This document shows positions 1 to 10,934 of a stretch of 64,000 bases of DNA, one piece after another. The stretch's first letter is position 1. Each line of letters begins with the position of its first letter. Under the pieces are notes generated by a model. The model was not told the origin of the DNA. It saw only the letters and a program-made list of their open reading frames with translations, and made no database searches. Position numbers and translations under genes: made by a program. The DNA is taken from positions 296,898,464-296,962,463 of the forward strand of contig CM077116.1 of NCBI GenBank assembly GCA_039619475.1. Reading direction: 5' to 3'. The DNA is from Icerya purchasi. Lineage: Eukaryota; Arthropoda; Insecta; Hemiptera; Monophlebidae.

Positions 1-678
1 TAGAAAAGCGTCTCACATAGTCACAAGTTTAGCTTTTATTAATGCCGTATATAACACTAATTCCACTAGTGTCTGAAACAGATCCGAACAAAACTCTGTA
101 TCATTACATTATTAAACTAACTGTATCATTTGTGTAATCGGGTGTCAATGCTACTTTTAGCGTATCGAAAAAAAAGAAAAAAAAGAATATATATATATAC
201 CTTAAGGACGTGTTTTGAGCTTACATATTCGGACACCGATTTAGCGTGTTCAATTTTTATTTTTAAAAATTAAAATAAAAGGCTTAGTAAACAACCGCGT
301 GCCTAAAAGGTCGCATTACGCGTTGAAATTAAACGATTTCGATAATTTTCCATTCGATATAAAACGTATATTATACTAGTACTTTGCAATTTTAAGAAAA
401 TTTGAAAGATTTTTTCGGTTAACCCACTGCTTATGGACAGTAGTTTGATGGTGAAAAATGGGAGTTACGATTTCACGTTTATTATTTGCACAATTTCACT
501 ATGAATCACTTTTTGTGACTTTCCTCCCACGATTCTTTTTACATAACATTATATTGAGAAAAAGTTCACTTTAGGAAAAAAAAAAAAAAAAAACGAGAAA
601 AAGGACCAGAGAGATCGAAAATTCCAGACGATATTTATAAATAGTCTATTTTGCGAGCTTATAAATAAATTAATTTGT
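1..678. other. AT-rich stretch without recognised feature
   Basis: I see no credible reading frame and no known element here. There is an A-run near 575-593 and a short TA run near 189-200. The Penelope-like element starts at its right edge. Confidence 0.5.
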
Positions 679-830
679 ATAATAAAATAAACTTTAATAA
701 CAAACAATATAGATCAATAAATTAGATAAATACCTATTTAGAAACGTTTTCGGGCATAACCCATCATCAGCTAACACTAACTTAAAGGAAACTTAAAACA
801 TACTGAAGTGAATATAGGGAATACATGTGT
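679..830 (-). repeat. Left arm of PLE inverted repeat
   Basis: This is the reverse complement of 1319-1473 with very few differences. It lies downstream of the GIY-YIG frame on the minus strand, where the 3' pseudo-LTR is expected. Confidence 0.9.
733..778 (-). ncRNA. Hammerhead ribozyme motif (PLE type), minus strand
   Basis: On the minus strand the core CTGATGA (770-764) is followed by a GGG/CCC stem II, then GAAAACGTTT and CTAA (741-738). TTAG just 5' of the core pairs with this CTAA as stem I. Stem III is only the self-complementary AACGTT. Small hammerheads with minimal stem III are known from Penelope-like elements. The extra U after the core also recurs at 1386 and 19254. Catalytic activity is not shown by sequence alone. 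Confidence 0.75.
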
Positions 831-937
831 ATATATAGTAGATGTAAAGAGGAATAAACATGGCAGGTATAAAAATCTATAGGTTGAAAATGCTAATAAT
901 TAATATAAAATATAAAATAAAACAAGAAGACAAAAAG

Positions 938-1318
938 TTAAATTTTTATATTAAACAGTGGATTATTATTATTAGGTGTTTGGTCATTTAAAATATTATT
1001 TTTATATTTATTTATATAATAATTTTCTGCAATGTTCATATTATTACCTTTGTGATAAGTGGCCAGGATGGTTACAGTATTTTCTATTGAATTAGGTTTA
1101 TGTTTATTTTTAATTAGATGTTCTGCATAGGTTGATTTTTCTATTTCATTATTATTAAATGCTTTTATATGTTCTTTATATCTGCAATTGATTTTTCGCC
1201 CTGTTTGACCAATGTATGATTTCTCACAATCAGTACAATTTATTTTATATATACCGCTATTTTCGTAAATATTATTATTTTTTAAATTTAATGTGTTTAT
1301 TTTATATTTTAAATTATT
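938..1318 (-). pseudogene. PLE GIY-YIG endonuclease C-terminal domain
   Basis: A minus-strand frame of about 126 codons is open from 1318 and ends with TAA at 940-938; a TGA sits directly at its 5' side (1321-1319), where the inverted arm begins. It reads the catalytic start of a GIY-YIG nuclease: GIYKINC, then CEKSYIGQTGRK, then a CRYKEHIKAF block and a conserved E in AENYYINKY. In Penelope-like elements this domain follows the reverse transcriptase and nicks target DNA. There is no start codon of its own and no reverse transcriptase upstream, so this is a 5'-truncated remnant whose remaining frame is undamaged, suggesting a fairly young insertion. Confidence 0.85.
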
Positions 1319-1473
1319 TCACATGTATTCCCTATATTCACTTCAGTATGTTTTAAGTTTCCTTTAAGTTAGTGTTAGCTGATGATGGGTTATGCCCGAA
1401 AACGTTTCTAAATAGGTACTTATCTAATTTATTGATCTATATTGTTTGTTATTAAAGTTTATTTTATTATACC
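1319..1473 (+). repeat. Right arm of PLE inverted repeat
   Basis: This is the inverted partner of 679-830. It joins the truncated GIY-YIG frame at about 1319 in opposite orientation. Confidence 0.9.
1371..1416 (+). ncRNA. Hammerhead ribozyme motif (PLE type), plus strand
   Basis: The core CTGATGA lies at 1379-1385. Stem II pairs GGG 1387-1389 with CCC 1395-1397. GAA begins at 1398, followed by the minimal stem III AACGTT 1401-1406. T1407 would be the cleavage nucleotide. TTAG 1375-1378 pairs with CTAA 1408-1411 as stem I. It is the inverted twin of the motif at 733-778. Confidence 0.75.
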
Positions 1474-1617
1474 ATTTTAACAAACAGGATGTATTCACCT
1501 ACATTTAAATTAATTTGTCTCGAGCTTTTCTTATTTTTTCTCTCGCTATTACTTTCTTCTTCTTTGATTAACGTGCCGTGTACTGCCGCCTAGGCCAAAG
1601 GCACGGATAAGATAAGA

Positions 1618-1672
1618 TTTTTTTTTTTTTTTCCTTTGACCCAACAACACGAAAAATTAAAAAATAGAACTA
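1618..1672 (-). mobile_element. Inverted 3' tail fragment of LINE family A
   Basis: The T-run 1618-1632 and the following ccctttgacccaacaac-like sequence are the reverse complement of the 3' end of the LINE that follows (gttgttgggtca at 3565-3577, then poly-A). It abuts the plus-strand copy head-on. Confidence 0.6.
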
Positions 1673-1689
1673 ATTAGCCAGGCGGTCAG

Positions 1690-3544
1690 AAATGGAAAGA
1701 ACAAACTCTATAAATCCTGTCTTAAAAGACTTAATCTCCTTAAATCTCTCTCTCCCCTCAGATGGGGAGGCGATCCGTTTATCCTTCTAATTCTTTTCAA
1801 AGCCATCATCCGGTCCAAGCTCGACTATTGTTCCTTTATCTACGGTAATTCCTCCAAGTCTCTCCTTACTAAACTTTACGCGATCCAGAACTCTTGCCTC
1901 CGTTTGTGCATTGGAGCCTTGAAATCCTCCCCCATTCCCGCAGTTCTATCAGAGTCGGTTGCCCAACCACTGTTTATTCGCCGTTCTCAGCTTGGGTATC
2001 GTTTCTTAATTAAACGGCTTCCCATCTTCTCGTCCAAACTTATTTCCTCCTATCTATATATCAAAAACTGCTGGCGTTTTTCTCCTCATAAAATCCCAAT
2101 CCTGTCGCTCATTGCTACCCGTCTTTCTAATTTTTCTCCTGTTGTCCTTTCCTACACCACTCCCCTGTACTTCTTTCATGACTTCAATAGCCTATGGCAG
2201 CCTATCAAATTTTCCTCTCTCCCACTTCGAGCCAATTCCTTCTCTCACGGTGCAGTCAACAATGAATTTCTTCATTTGTTGAATTCCTCTTTTCCTGCTC
2301 ATGTATTGATCTTTACTGATGGTTCCAAGAGCGAGGATAGCGTGGGTGGTGCGTTTACTGCTCCGTCGCTTCGACATTCTGAGTCCTTCCGGCTTCCTTC
2401 CTTCTGCTCTATTTTTTCTGCCGAGTCGATCGCCATCCCCTCATAAAATCCCAATCCTGTCGCTCATTGCTACACGTCTTTCTAATTTTTCTCCTGTTGT
2501 CCTTTCCTTCAACACTCTCCCGTATTTCTTTCATGACTTCAATAGTCTATGGCAGCCTATCAAATTTTCCTCTCTCCCACTTCGAGCCAATTCCTCCTCT
2601 CACAGTGCAGTCAACAATGAATTTCTTCATTTGTTGAATTCCTCTTTTCCTGCTCATGTATTGATCTTTACTGACGGTTCCAAGAGCGAGGACAGCGTGG
2701 GTGGTGCGTTTACTGTTCCGTCACTTCGACATTCTGAGTCCTTCCGGCTTCCTTCCTTCTGCTCTATTTTTTCTGCCGAGTCGATCGCCATCCTTCGGGC
2801 TATCTCTTATATTTCCTCTTTAAGCGATCTTTTCCAATTCCTCATTATTTCGGACTCTAAGGGCGTCCTTCAAGCCATATCCTCTCCTCCTTCACATTCC
2901 TCTGATAATATTATTCTCTCAATTCGTTCTCTTACCTCCACTTTGCAGTCATCCCGTTCTATTCTCATTGATTTTTTGTGGGTCCCCAGTCATTCCGGAA
3001 TTGATGGCAACGATGCAGCCGATTCTTTGGCTCGTTCTGCTGGTCGCCTTGATTCATTCCTCAACAATTTCCCTTCTTCAGATATCCTTTCCTTATCCAC
3101 CTCCAATCACGCCAGACTTTGGCAGGATATTTATCCCTCCCTATTTTCTAATCGTCATTCTCATTACCGTTTCATTCAGCCAATTCCTCGTTCCCTGTCT
3201 TGGTTCCATTCTATTCCTCTCAGTCGTCGCTCTTCTATTGTCTCCCTAATTCGTCTCCGGATCAATCATTCTCTCCTCCCTTCCTCTCGCTTTCGATTTG
3301 CTCTATCGCCTTCTCCTGATTGTTCTCTCCACGACTGTGATCCTCCTCGTACATGTGATGCTAATCACATTTTCTTTGAGTGTCCTGCTCTTCGTAACGA
3401 ACGCTACCTTTTATACAGTCAGCTCCTGTCATTAGGTCTCCCTACTCCCTATAACTCTTCCTTTATCCTCTCCTTTCCTTCACCTTCTGTGGTGTCCGCA
3501 CTGCTGTCCTTTGTTGCGTCCATTTCGGACCGCTTAGTTATTTA
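1690..3544 (+). pseudogene. LINE family A pol C-terminal part: RNase H and zinc-binding tail
   Basis: The longest open stretch is 2319-3545. RNase H (cleaves the RNA of RNA/DNA hybrids during element replication) is recognised by FTDGSKSED near 2667, AESIAILRA near 2776, IISDSKG near 2845 and LWVPSHSGIDGND near 2975, which hold the expected acidic residues. A C-terminal CDANHIFFEC motif follows at about 3352-3385. The frame is interrupted by a 355 bp tandem duplication, which is not a multiple of three, so the upstream connection domain (1904-2446) and the RNase H frame are out of register. The copy is therefore non-functional. Confidence 0.85.
2084..2793 (+). repeat. 355 bp tandem duplication inside LINE A
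   Basis: 2084-2438 and 2439-2793 are the same LINE segment, both starting cctcataaaatcccaat and ending gagtcgatcgccatc. A small number of substitutions separate them, for example around 2152-2165 against 2507-2520. Confidence 0.93.
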
Positions 3545-3616
3545 ATTTATTAGCTTAGTTTTCTTGTTGTTGGGTCAATGCCGCTAGCGCGCCCAAAAAC
3601 AAAAAAAAAAAAAAAA

Positions 3617-3845
3617 GGGGAATGAAAGGATATAGGTAGCGTTAAAGGGAGCAGGAAGACCCAACGCTAAAAGTTGGACGTAAAGAAAGGAGCGTTCGTT
3701 GGAGAGTGGAGAACATTCGAAAAGGATATGATTTTAACTACAGATACAAGAAGGCTCAGAAGCGTAAAGAGAGCAGAAAGGAGAAGGGGACAAAGCGAAT
3801 CGAAAGCGAGAAGAAGGGAGGAGAGAATGATTGATTCTGAGTCTA
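3617..3845 (-). mobile_element. Partial inverted copy of LINE family A
   Basis: Read on the minus strand, the segment starts with IRLRINHSLLPSSRFRF-like codons, matching the plus-strand neighbour at about 3250-3300, and continues into degenerate SLPLTLPISFHSP-like codons. It ends directly against the poly-A of the plus copy. The two copies lie tail to tail. Confidence 0.75.
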
Positions 3846-3929
3846 ATTAAGGACTTCCCGATGAATTAAAAAAGTGTCCTTTTGCAAAAATGCTTGTTAT
3901 AGATGGCAATACAATATTATGCAACATCT

Positions 3930-4600
3930 GTGTTTCCAACTTTAAAATTAGACCCTCGGGGCGCCGAAAGCTCAAAATTTTGGAAAAAAATATTTTTTTT
4001 TCGGGCATGTGATATATTGTTGGAAAGAACGTTATTTGTTTAGAACAAAACCATATTTTATTTCTTTAATGAAACTTTCGAAGTTTATGAAAAGTTCAAA
4101 AAAGCGCAAGATCTGATACTCTTTCTTTGCGGCACGGGTCTTATAGCTAAAAATTTTAAACATTTAATTTTCCAACTTTAAAATTAGCCTCTCGGGGTTT
4201 CGAAAGCTCAAAATTTTGAAAAAAATTTTTTTTTTTCCGGGCATATGATATGTTGTCGAAAAACCCGCTATTTGTCGGGAGCAAACTCGTATTTAATTAT
4301 CTTAACGAAACATTGGAAGTTTACTAAAAGTTTAAAAAAGCACAGAAAATGACGCGTAGCCCTGATTTATGGCTCAGCTTTATAGCTAAAAATTTTGAAC
4401 AAGGTTAAAAAAAATGCGCATCCTTGTGTATTTATTTACTTTGGAACATTTGGGTTTCCAACTTTAAAACCGGACCCTTAGGGCGCCGCAACTTCAAAAG
4501 TTTCCAAAAAAAATTTTTTTTTCCGGTCATGTGATATATCAATGGAAAGATCGCTATTAGTCAAACATTGTGTTTCATGTGCTGAGGATTCTGCATGTAT
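3930..4600 (+). repeat. Diverged tandem repeat, about 2.5 units
   Basis: The anchor ttccaactttaaaa recurs at 3934, 4170 and 4456. Each is followed by a cggg-type block, a gaaaaaaa/ttttttt tract and a 'gatatgttg'-like segment, giving unit spacings of about 236 and 286 bp. I recognise no coding content. Confidence 0.75.
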
Positions 4601-4626
4601 TGTATCAAAAACAAAAGACAATATAA

Positions 4627-7600
4627 TTAAAAGAATGCGATCCATTGGGGATCAAGACAGACAAACAAACATGGAGCAATCCTCACTAAACTCCTTTTAA
4701 ATACTGATTTATGCTTTATTCCCCAACCTACACACACTCATTTTAACCTCTCATACCATGTGTTCTCCACTATCGACTTAGCGTTCTCCTCCCCTGGCCT
4801 ATATTCTAAATTGGAGTCAGTAGTACTGCCCGACTTGTGTTTCAGCGACCACTTCCCTGTTATAATACATACCACAAGTCCTATACCAAACGTCTCCACA
4901 TCAACAACATCTCGCTTCTTATTCCACAAAGCAAATTGGGAAACGTTTCGTGACAAGGTCTCTGTTCCACATCATCTCAGGACCTCTTCGGTAGAAAATA
5001 TCAGGATACTTCTTGAGGCTATGTTTACTGCAGCGGAAACGACGATCTCTGAATCTACCCCCTCGCCCCGCTACGCCGTGTTCCCTGGTGGTGTAGTGAA
5101 ATTGCCGTAGCAATACGAAACCGTAAACGAGCTCTCAGGAAATACAAATCTTCACAATTACTCAGTGACCTGATTGAATTGAAAAAGCTACGCACCAAAA
5201 CACGTTACATAATTAAGATGAAGAAGCGAGAATCCTGGACCTCTTTCATTGATTCAATAGCCCAATCCACATCTAACCAAATGACATGGGCAAAAATTAA
5301 ATCGATGAATGGCCTTAATCGATCCAAACCCCCTATCTCCTTAATCCATAACAACTCAGTCGTATATGATCCAAATAATGTTGCGGATATCTTCGCTCGG
5401 TACTACCAGAATGAGTTCTCCTCCTTAGTCTATTCCACCAAGTTTACATCTAGAAAAGCTTCTTATGAACAACAAGAATTATCCTTCCCTCAACAGTCCA
5501 CGGATGCTTTCAACAGCAAATTTTCCATGGCTGAATTAAACTTTCAACTCAAATTTCATACTAGAAACAGTGCACTTGGTCCCGACTCTGTTCATCCATA
5601 CATGGTTAAGTATTTTCCAGCGCAGGCAAAAGAGTTTCTTCTTAATATTTATAACCAAATATGGGTATCTGGAAAATGGCATACATTATTCCTATATTAA
5701 AACCAAATAAAGATCCATTCCGTCCTGAAAGCTATCGTCCAATTTCCCTTTTAAACGTCTTATCCAAAGTAATGGAAAAAATGGTAAACAGGCGCCTCCT
5801 TTTTGTCCTTGAACAAAATAATATCCTTTCTCCTATACAAGCCGGAGGGCGTAAAGCGAGATCAACAGGCGATCACTTAATAACTTTACAACGGCAAATA
5901 ATAACAAGCTTCCACCGCCATCAACATACATATGCGGTCTTTTTCGATTTAGAAAAAGCATTTGATCGCATATGGCGGCATGGATTATTGCTAAAGCTCA
6001 AAGCCGCTAGAATAAATGGCCAGATGGGCAATTATATCGCTAGCTTTTTAAGCAACCGAACGATCCGGGTTAAGATCGCTACATCATTATCAGCACCCAT
6101 TCCAACGGAGAATGGCGTGCCACAAGGCTCTGCTCTGAGTGCAACCTTATTCATAATTTACGTCAATGACATAGCCGATTGCATCTCGCCGCCTATAACC
6201 GCCCGGCTGTTTATCGATGATCTTAACATCTCCTTATCGTCTAATTTTCCTCCTATAGCTCAAAAAATACTCCGGAAAACTATCGATAAAATACAGAGTT
6301 GGTCTGAAAAAACGGCTTAGCCATCTCGGCGAGTAAATCCGTATATGTTGATTTTTGCAGAGGGCACCGTTCCTCTCCAAGTGTATCCCTAAATCTAAAC
6401 AATCTTCCTCTTCCTCAGAAAGCCACTGTCAAATTCCTTGAATTAATCTTTGATTCTAGACTTACTTGGAAGCCTCATATTGCCAACTTGAAACATAGAT
6501 GCACCAATTCTATCCCCATATTGAAATATCTGGCTAGTTCCAGATGTAATAGTAATCTTAAATTGCTTTTCAACATCTACAGATCGCTGATTTTATCGAA
6601 AATCCACTACGGGTGCCAGGTGTACTCCTCAGCCAGCAAATCTATATTGAAATCTCTTGATCCTATACATCACTCTGCACTGAGAACCATTCTGGAAGTG
6701 CATCGAACTTCTCCAGCTGCCAGTATGTGCGTTCTAGCTGGGTGCCCTCCGCTTTCCTACTTACGAAAATATTTCATACTGCGAAATATGTACCATCATT
6801 TCAGCCACACACGAAACCTCCTCCTAAAGTTTTAACATTGTCTTCTTGAACCAAACTTTCCCGACGATCCACTACCAAAACTCATGCGAAACTCGACTCA
6901 ATGATGCCTGTTCCGCATTGGATGCAGAACTATATGCAATTGCACACTGCTTCCACCACATTGTTACAACTCACACCAGAGCCAGTGATTTACTTCCAGT
7001 TACTGATTCCCTACAGTCTTTAAACATGATTACGAGCCAAAAATACAACAACCCGCTAGTTCTAAAAATATACCACTACTTGTACGAACTGCATCTAATG
7101 GATAGTCACGTGTCGCTGCTGTGGGTTCCTAGGCACATTGGAGTGCCTGGTAATGAGAGCGTCGACAGAGCAGAACGTTCTGCCTTGCTCTCGCCAATGC
7201 CACAGGACGCGGAGCTACCCTCATTAATCACATATACATTCCTAAAGGTGTGCGAAAACCAGTGGAAAACTGAATGGGCAGCTGCAACAACATCCCTAAG
7301 AACCATTAAGCCCACAGTTGAATCATGGTGGCCACCGGAAGGAACATCCCAATACGATTTTAAGATCCTCAGCCGGCTGCGAATTGGCCACATCGCTATT
7401 TCGCACATACATATAATTGATAAAACGCCGCCTCCGTCCACATGCCCCTTGTGCAACCAGACAACCGCACCGACAGTTTCCCACAGAATACTTACCTGAC
7501 AAAAGTTTACTATGTTGCGGAGGCAACTTGGCCTACCCATAGATATAGGGTAGACCCTCTCAAACGAGGTGATCTCCATCAACAGGATTATTGCCTTCAT

Positions 7601-7690
7601 TAAAATAAGTGGCTTAACTCACCACATTTAAATTATCCCCCCTCTCTTGTGTGTGCTGTAATGACCATAGTAGTTACACACAGCACATAC
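4627..7690 (+). mobile_element. LINE family B (I/Jockey-type pol with RNase H), 5'-truncated
   Basis: The element keeps the end of an AP-endonuclease domain, the reverse transcriptase, the connection region and an RNase H, then a 3' UTR ending in an A-run (7700-7709). ORF1 and the first part of the endonuclease are missing. A shorter copy with the same 3' end lies at 41988-42739 on the minus strand. No clear target-site duplication is visible. Confidence 0.85.
4640..7498 (+). pseudogene. LINE family B pol: endonuclease end, reverse transcriptase, RNase H
   Basis: Domains in order: endonuclease C-terminus (IHWGSRQTNKHG near 4641; STIDLAFSS and FSDHFPVI within 4760-5110); reverse transcriptase in two overlapping frames 5179-5700 and 5661-6320 (FRPESYRPISLLN, FFDLEKAFDRIW near 5940, NGVPQGSALSATLF near 6113, FIDD near 6209-6220); connection region 6488-6835; and RNase H 6846-7499 (DAELYAIAH, VTDSLQSL, LLWVPRHIGVPGNESVD). 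It would have nicked target DNA and copied the element's RNA. At least four frame breaks and stops make it dead. The palm motif is FIDD rather than the commoner F/YADD, but both aspartates remain. Confidence 0.85.
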
Positions 7691-8012
7691 AATTTAAGGA
7701 AAAAAAAAATTATTTGATAATATAATGTAACACAAATTTCTGTAAATGTCCTATAATCGAGATATTGAATAAAATAAAGCAAAATGAAATACAATTCTAA
7801 ATTTATTGTTATAGTAAAAAGTCTAGACTAAAAAATAAAAAAAATATTTTTTTTTTTTTATAAATATCCTTTTATTTATGTACTAAAAAGTACAAAATAA
7901 CTTTATTAGCGTGCAATTACCGGGTGTGTATCTTAACATTAAAATCGAAAACTACAAAATATTCTGAAAAATAAAAGCGGGGGCCGCAGATTAATAATTA
8001 AATATTAATATT

Positions 8013-8025
8013 ATAATACATCCTA
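8013..8025 (+). repeat. Target-site duplication, left copy
   Basis: ATAATACATCCTA is repeated exactly at 10690-10702, after the poly-A of the Jockey element. It fixes the limits of the insertion. Confidence 0.93.
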
Positions 8026-10689
8026 CTATCCATCCAGAAAATACTGCTAAAGGTGGAGCTGCTGTCATAGTTAGGGAACAAATAGAACATTATGAACTGG
8101 AAAAGTATAAAACTCCCCATATACAAGCTGCATCTATCTCTATTAAAAATAGTAATTATGCAATTACTGTAACTGGAGTATACTGTCCTCCAAAGTATTC
8201 TATAAAAAAAAACGAATATATTCGGTTTCTAGATTATTTAGGTAGTCGATTTATAGTTGGTGGCGACTTTAATGCCAAGAATACCTACTGGGGCTATAGG
8301 CTAACAACAGCAAAAGGTAAAGAGTTGCTAAATGCAATCAAGGAATATAACTGTGATACGATATCAACAGGAAACCCGACCTACTGGCCATCTGATGTCA
8401 CTAGAAAACCAGATTTAATAGATTTTTTCATAATAAGAAGTATTTCACATAATTATATCAAGATTGAAGAGTATTTTGGTTTAAGTTCTGACCATTCATC
8501 TATACTTTTGACGATAAGTAATAATATAATTGAAAAGGAAACTAATACGACGTTAGTTAATAAACTTACTGATTGGGAAAATTTCAGATATTGTTTAGAA
8601 GGAAATGTTAAATGTTCCACTGAGAACTATTGAACAAGTAGATTTTGAACTGGAGAAGTTTATAAGTCAGATACAACATGCTGCCTGGAATAGTACCCCC
8701 GAAATTAAAAGACGGTTTAAGGGCAATAATTACCACAAAGAAATTAGGAAACTATTAAGTGAAAAACGAAGGGCTAGGCGTAAATGGCAGCAAACTAGAT
8801 CAATGCATGATAAAAATAAATATAACAATCTTACACAGAGATTAAAAAGAGAATTAAAAAAATTACGTAACGAGACAATTGCAATAGCATTAACTGAAAT
8901 GACAAGTGATAGTAGCACTGAGTATTCACTATGGAAAGCTACCAAAAGGATCAAGCAGCCTACTACATTTGAAGCCCCAATTAAGGATATAAGCGGTAAT
9001 TGGGCACGAAGTAATGAGGACAAAGTGAAGTTATTTGCGGAACATTTAGAAAACGTGTTTCACTTGGAAGTCTTTGAAGAAAATAACTGTATGAATCAAG
9101 AGATTGAGCAAAGAAATGAGGTAATCAAACCTGTTACACCATCTGAAGTTTTCCGCGAAATTAAATCAAATATAAAATCCAAGAAAGCGCCTGGATATGA
9201 TTTAATTACTGGAGAAATAATAAAACAGCTACCAAAAAAGGCTATTCTAAAACTTACGCATATTATCAACGCTGTACTTAGATTGAAATACATACCAAGA
9301 GTTTGGAAAGTTGCTGATGTAATCATGATTCCGAAGCCAGGTAAATCGCAGTTTGAAATATCGTCCTACAGGCCAATATCGCTACTGCCAATACTATCAA
9401 AGCTATTTGAAAAATTGTTCTTAAAAAGACTAATGTCTGTAACTGAAATGGAAAATCTAATACCAAAACACCAGTTTGGGTTTAGACAAAAGCACTCAAC
9501 CATAGATCAAATACATAGAATAACTGATGTAATAGAAAAACCGTTGGAACGTAAACAAGTATGCTCGGCTGTTTTTTTAGATGTAGCCCAAGCCTTTGAT
9601 AAGGTTTGGCATGAAGGTTTAAAATATAAGTTAAAAACTATGCTACCTAAGTCATATGCAGATATACTAACTTCGTACCTTTCGGATAGGTATTTTAGAA
9701 TAAAGAAAAACAATGTTTACTCGGACTTGAAAGCAATACTAGCTGGAGTCCCTCAAGGGAGTGTTTTGGGACCGACGCTTTATGTCCTTTATACGTGCGA
9801 TTTACCTAAATTGGAAAATAACACCGTAGCAACTTTCGCTGATGTCACAGCAATTTTAGCAGTAGCAGAGGACAATGTATTGTCTACAAGGAAGTTGCAA
9901 ACTGCATTGGATACAATATATGATTGGACTAAAAAGTGGAACATTAAACTAAATGAAACTAAATCCGTACATGTGGACTTTACTAATAAACGTACTACAT
10001 ATGCTCCAATACATATTAATAATAATGTTATACCGCACGCAAATACAGCTAAGTATCTAGGTATGACACTAGATGCCAAACTTCGGTGGAAAGCACATGT
10101 AAAAAAGAAGAGAGAAGAGTTAGAAATACGATATAGAAAACTTTATTGGATGATCGGTAAACACTCTCCGCTATCGATACATAATAAAATGTTGTTATAT
10201 AATCAAATGTTGAAGCCTGTTTATGGCATACAGCTATGGGGTTGTAGCAAACAAAACAATAGAACTATTATACAGCGCTTTCAAAACAAAGTTTTAAGGA
10301 ACATGCTGAACGCACCATATTACGTAAAAAATGTTCATATCCATAAAGATCTGCAGGCGGAGTATGTTAATCAAGTAATTAAAAAATTTGCGAAATGTCA
10401 TCAGATGGGACTTGTAAATCATGTAAATACTGAAGCGCGCCAGCTCTTGAACACAGCGGATCTGGAGAGAAGGCTCAAGAGAACAAAACCGCATGAACTA
10501 GTATCAGATTAGTATTTGAAATTCGTAGATTATATCATTTATTATTTAATTAAAGTGTGTATACCAAGATTCCATTGGGCTATTTTGGTATTATTATTAG
10601 TTACTTATATATTGTTTTGTTAAAGAAAAATTGTTTATTAGTCTATTTAGACTAGATTGCAATAAAATATATTAAAAAAAAAAAAAAAA
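8026..10689 (+). mobile_element. Jockey-clade LINE, 5'-truncated, with 13 bp target duplication
   Basis: The element starts inside the AP-endonuclease domain and ends in a poly-A tract at about 10674-10689. It carries no RNase H, as usual for Jockey. The direct repeat ATAATACATCCTA on both sides shows target-primed insertion into the MITE-like element. Confidence 0.93.
8030..10512 (+). pseudogene. Jockey pol: AP endonuclease and reverse transcriptase
   Basis: The endonuclease part reads HPENTAKGGAA, VGGDFNAKNTYWG near 8262-8300, and LSSDHSS near 8485. A frameshift between about 8600 and 8633 separates it from the reverse transcriptase frame 8605-10512, which has KKAPGYDLITGEI, SYRPISLLPILSKLFEK, FLDVAQAFDKVWHEG, AGVPQGSVLGPTLY, and the insect-Jockey C-terminus RRLKRTKPHELV. 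The catalytic box is FADV (9835-9846) in place of FADD, so one metal-binding aspartate is lost. Frameshift and active-site loss mean no activity, but otherwise the 635-codon frame is intact, so the copy is young. Confidence 0.9.
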
Positions 10690-10702
10690 ATAATACATCC
10701 TA
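10690..10702 (+). repeat. Target-site duplication, right copy
   Basis: An exact copy of 8013-8025 directly after the poly-A. Confidence 0.93.
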
Positions 10703-10934
10703 AGCCAAAACTACAATCACTATTTAATGCTGTTCCATTGTTGTGCATTACAATACCACACACACCGAATATTTTTGTAACTACGGCCCCCGCTTCTATT
10801 TTTCATAATATTTTCTAGTTTCAAATTTTAATGTTAAGATGCGTATCTGGTAGTCGCACACTAATAAATTATTTTGTACTTTTTAGAGCATAAATAAAAG
10901 GCTATTTTTAAAAAGGTCTTTTTTATTTTTTTTA

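Larger units (their letters stand above)
679..1473 (-). mobile_element. Penelope-like element, 5'-truncated, with inverted arms
   Basis: Read on the minus strand, the unit is: inverted arm (1473-1319), open C-terminal GIY-YIG endonuclease frame (1318-938), a spacer, and a second arm (830-679). The two arms, about 152 bp each, are near-perfect inverted copies, and each holds a hammerhead-like core. A 5'-truncated body joined to an inverted partial terminal repeat is the arrangement known for Penelope-like elements (PLEs), and terminal hammerheads plus a GIY-YIG domain are PLE hallmarks. The reverse transcriptase part is missing, so the copy is not autonomous. That the arms are PLE pseudo-LTRs is inference from structure. 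Confidence 0.85.
1680..3616 (+). mobile_element. LINE family A (I/R1-like, RNase H-bearing), 5'-truncated copy
   Basis: Coding begins inside the region after the reverse transcriptase (AIIRSKLDYCSF, about 1800-1840) and runs through an RNase H domain and a cysteine/histidine C-terminus to a poly-A tract at 3601-3616. Nothing of the reverse transcriptase or endonuclease remains. The same 3' sequence family recurs at 10.9, 31.4/32.5, 34.1, 34.5, 37.1, 38.4 and 56.2 kb. Assignment to the I/R1 group rests on the RNase H placement and is not certain. Confidence 0.85.
7857..10916. mobile_element. MITE-like element with ~134 bp terminal inverted repeats, split by a Jockey LINE
   Basis: 7857-7990 and 10781-10916 are inverted copies of each other: both read ggcccccgcttntattttt, then ttaatgttaagat, then ttttgtactttttag, then ataaataaaagg towards their outer ends. 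Without the LINE insertion (8026-10689 and one 13 bp duplication), the element is about 380 bp and has no coding sequence. The superfamily is unknown and the outermost bases and target duplication are blurred by A/T runs. Confidence 0.85.
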
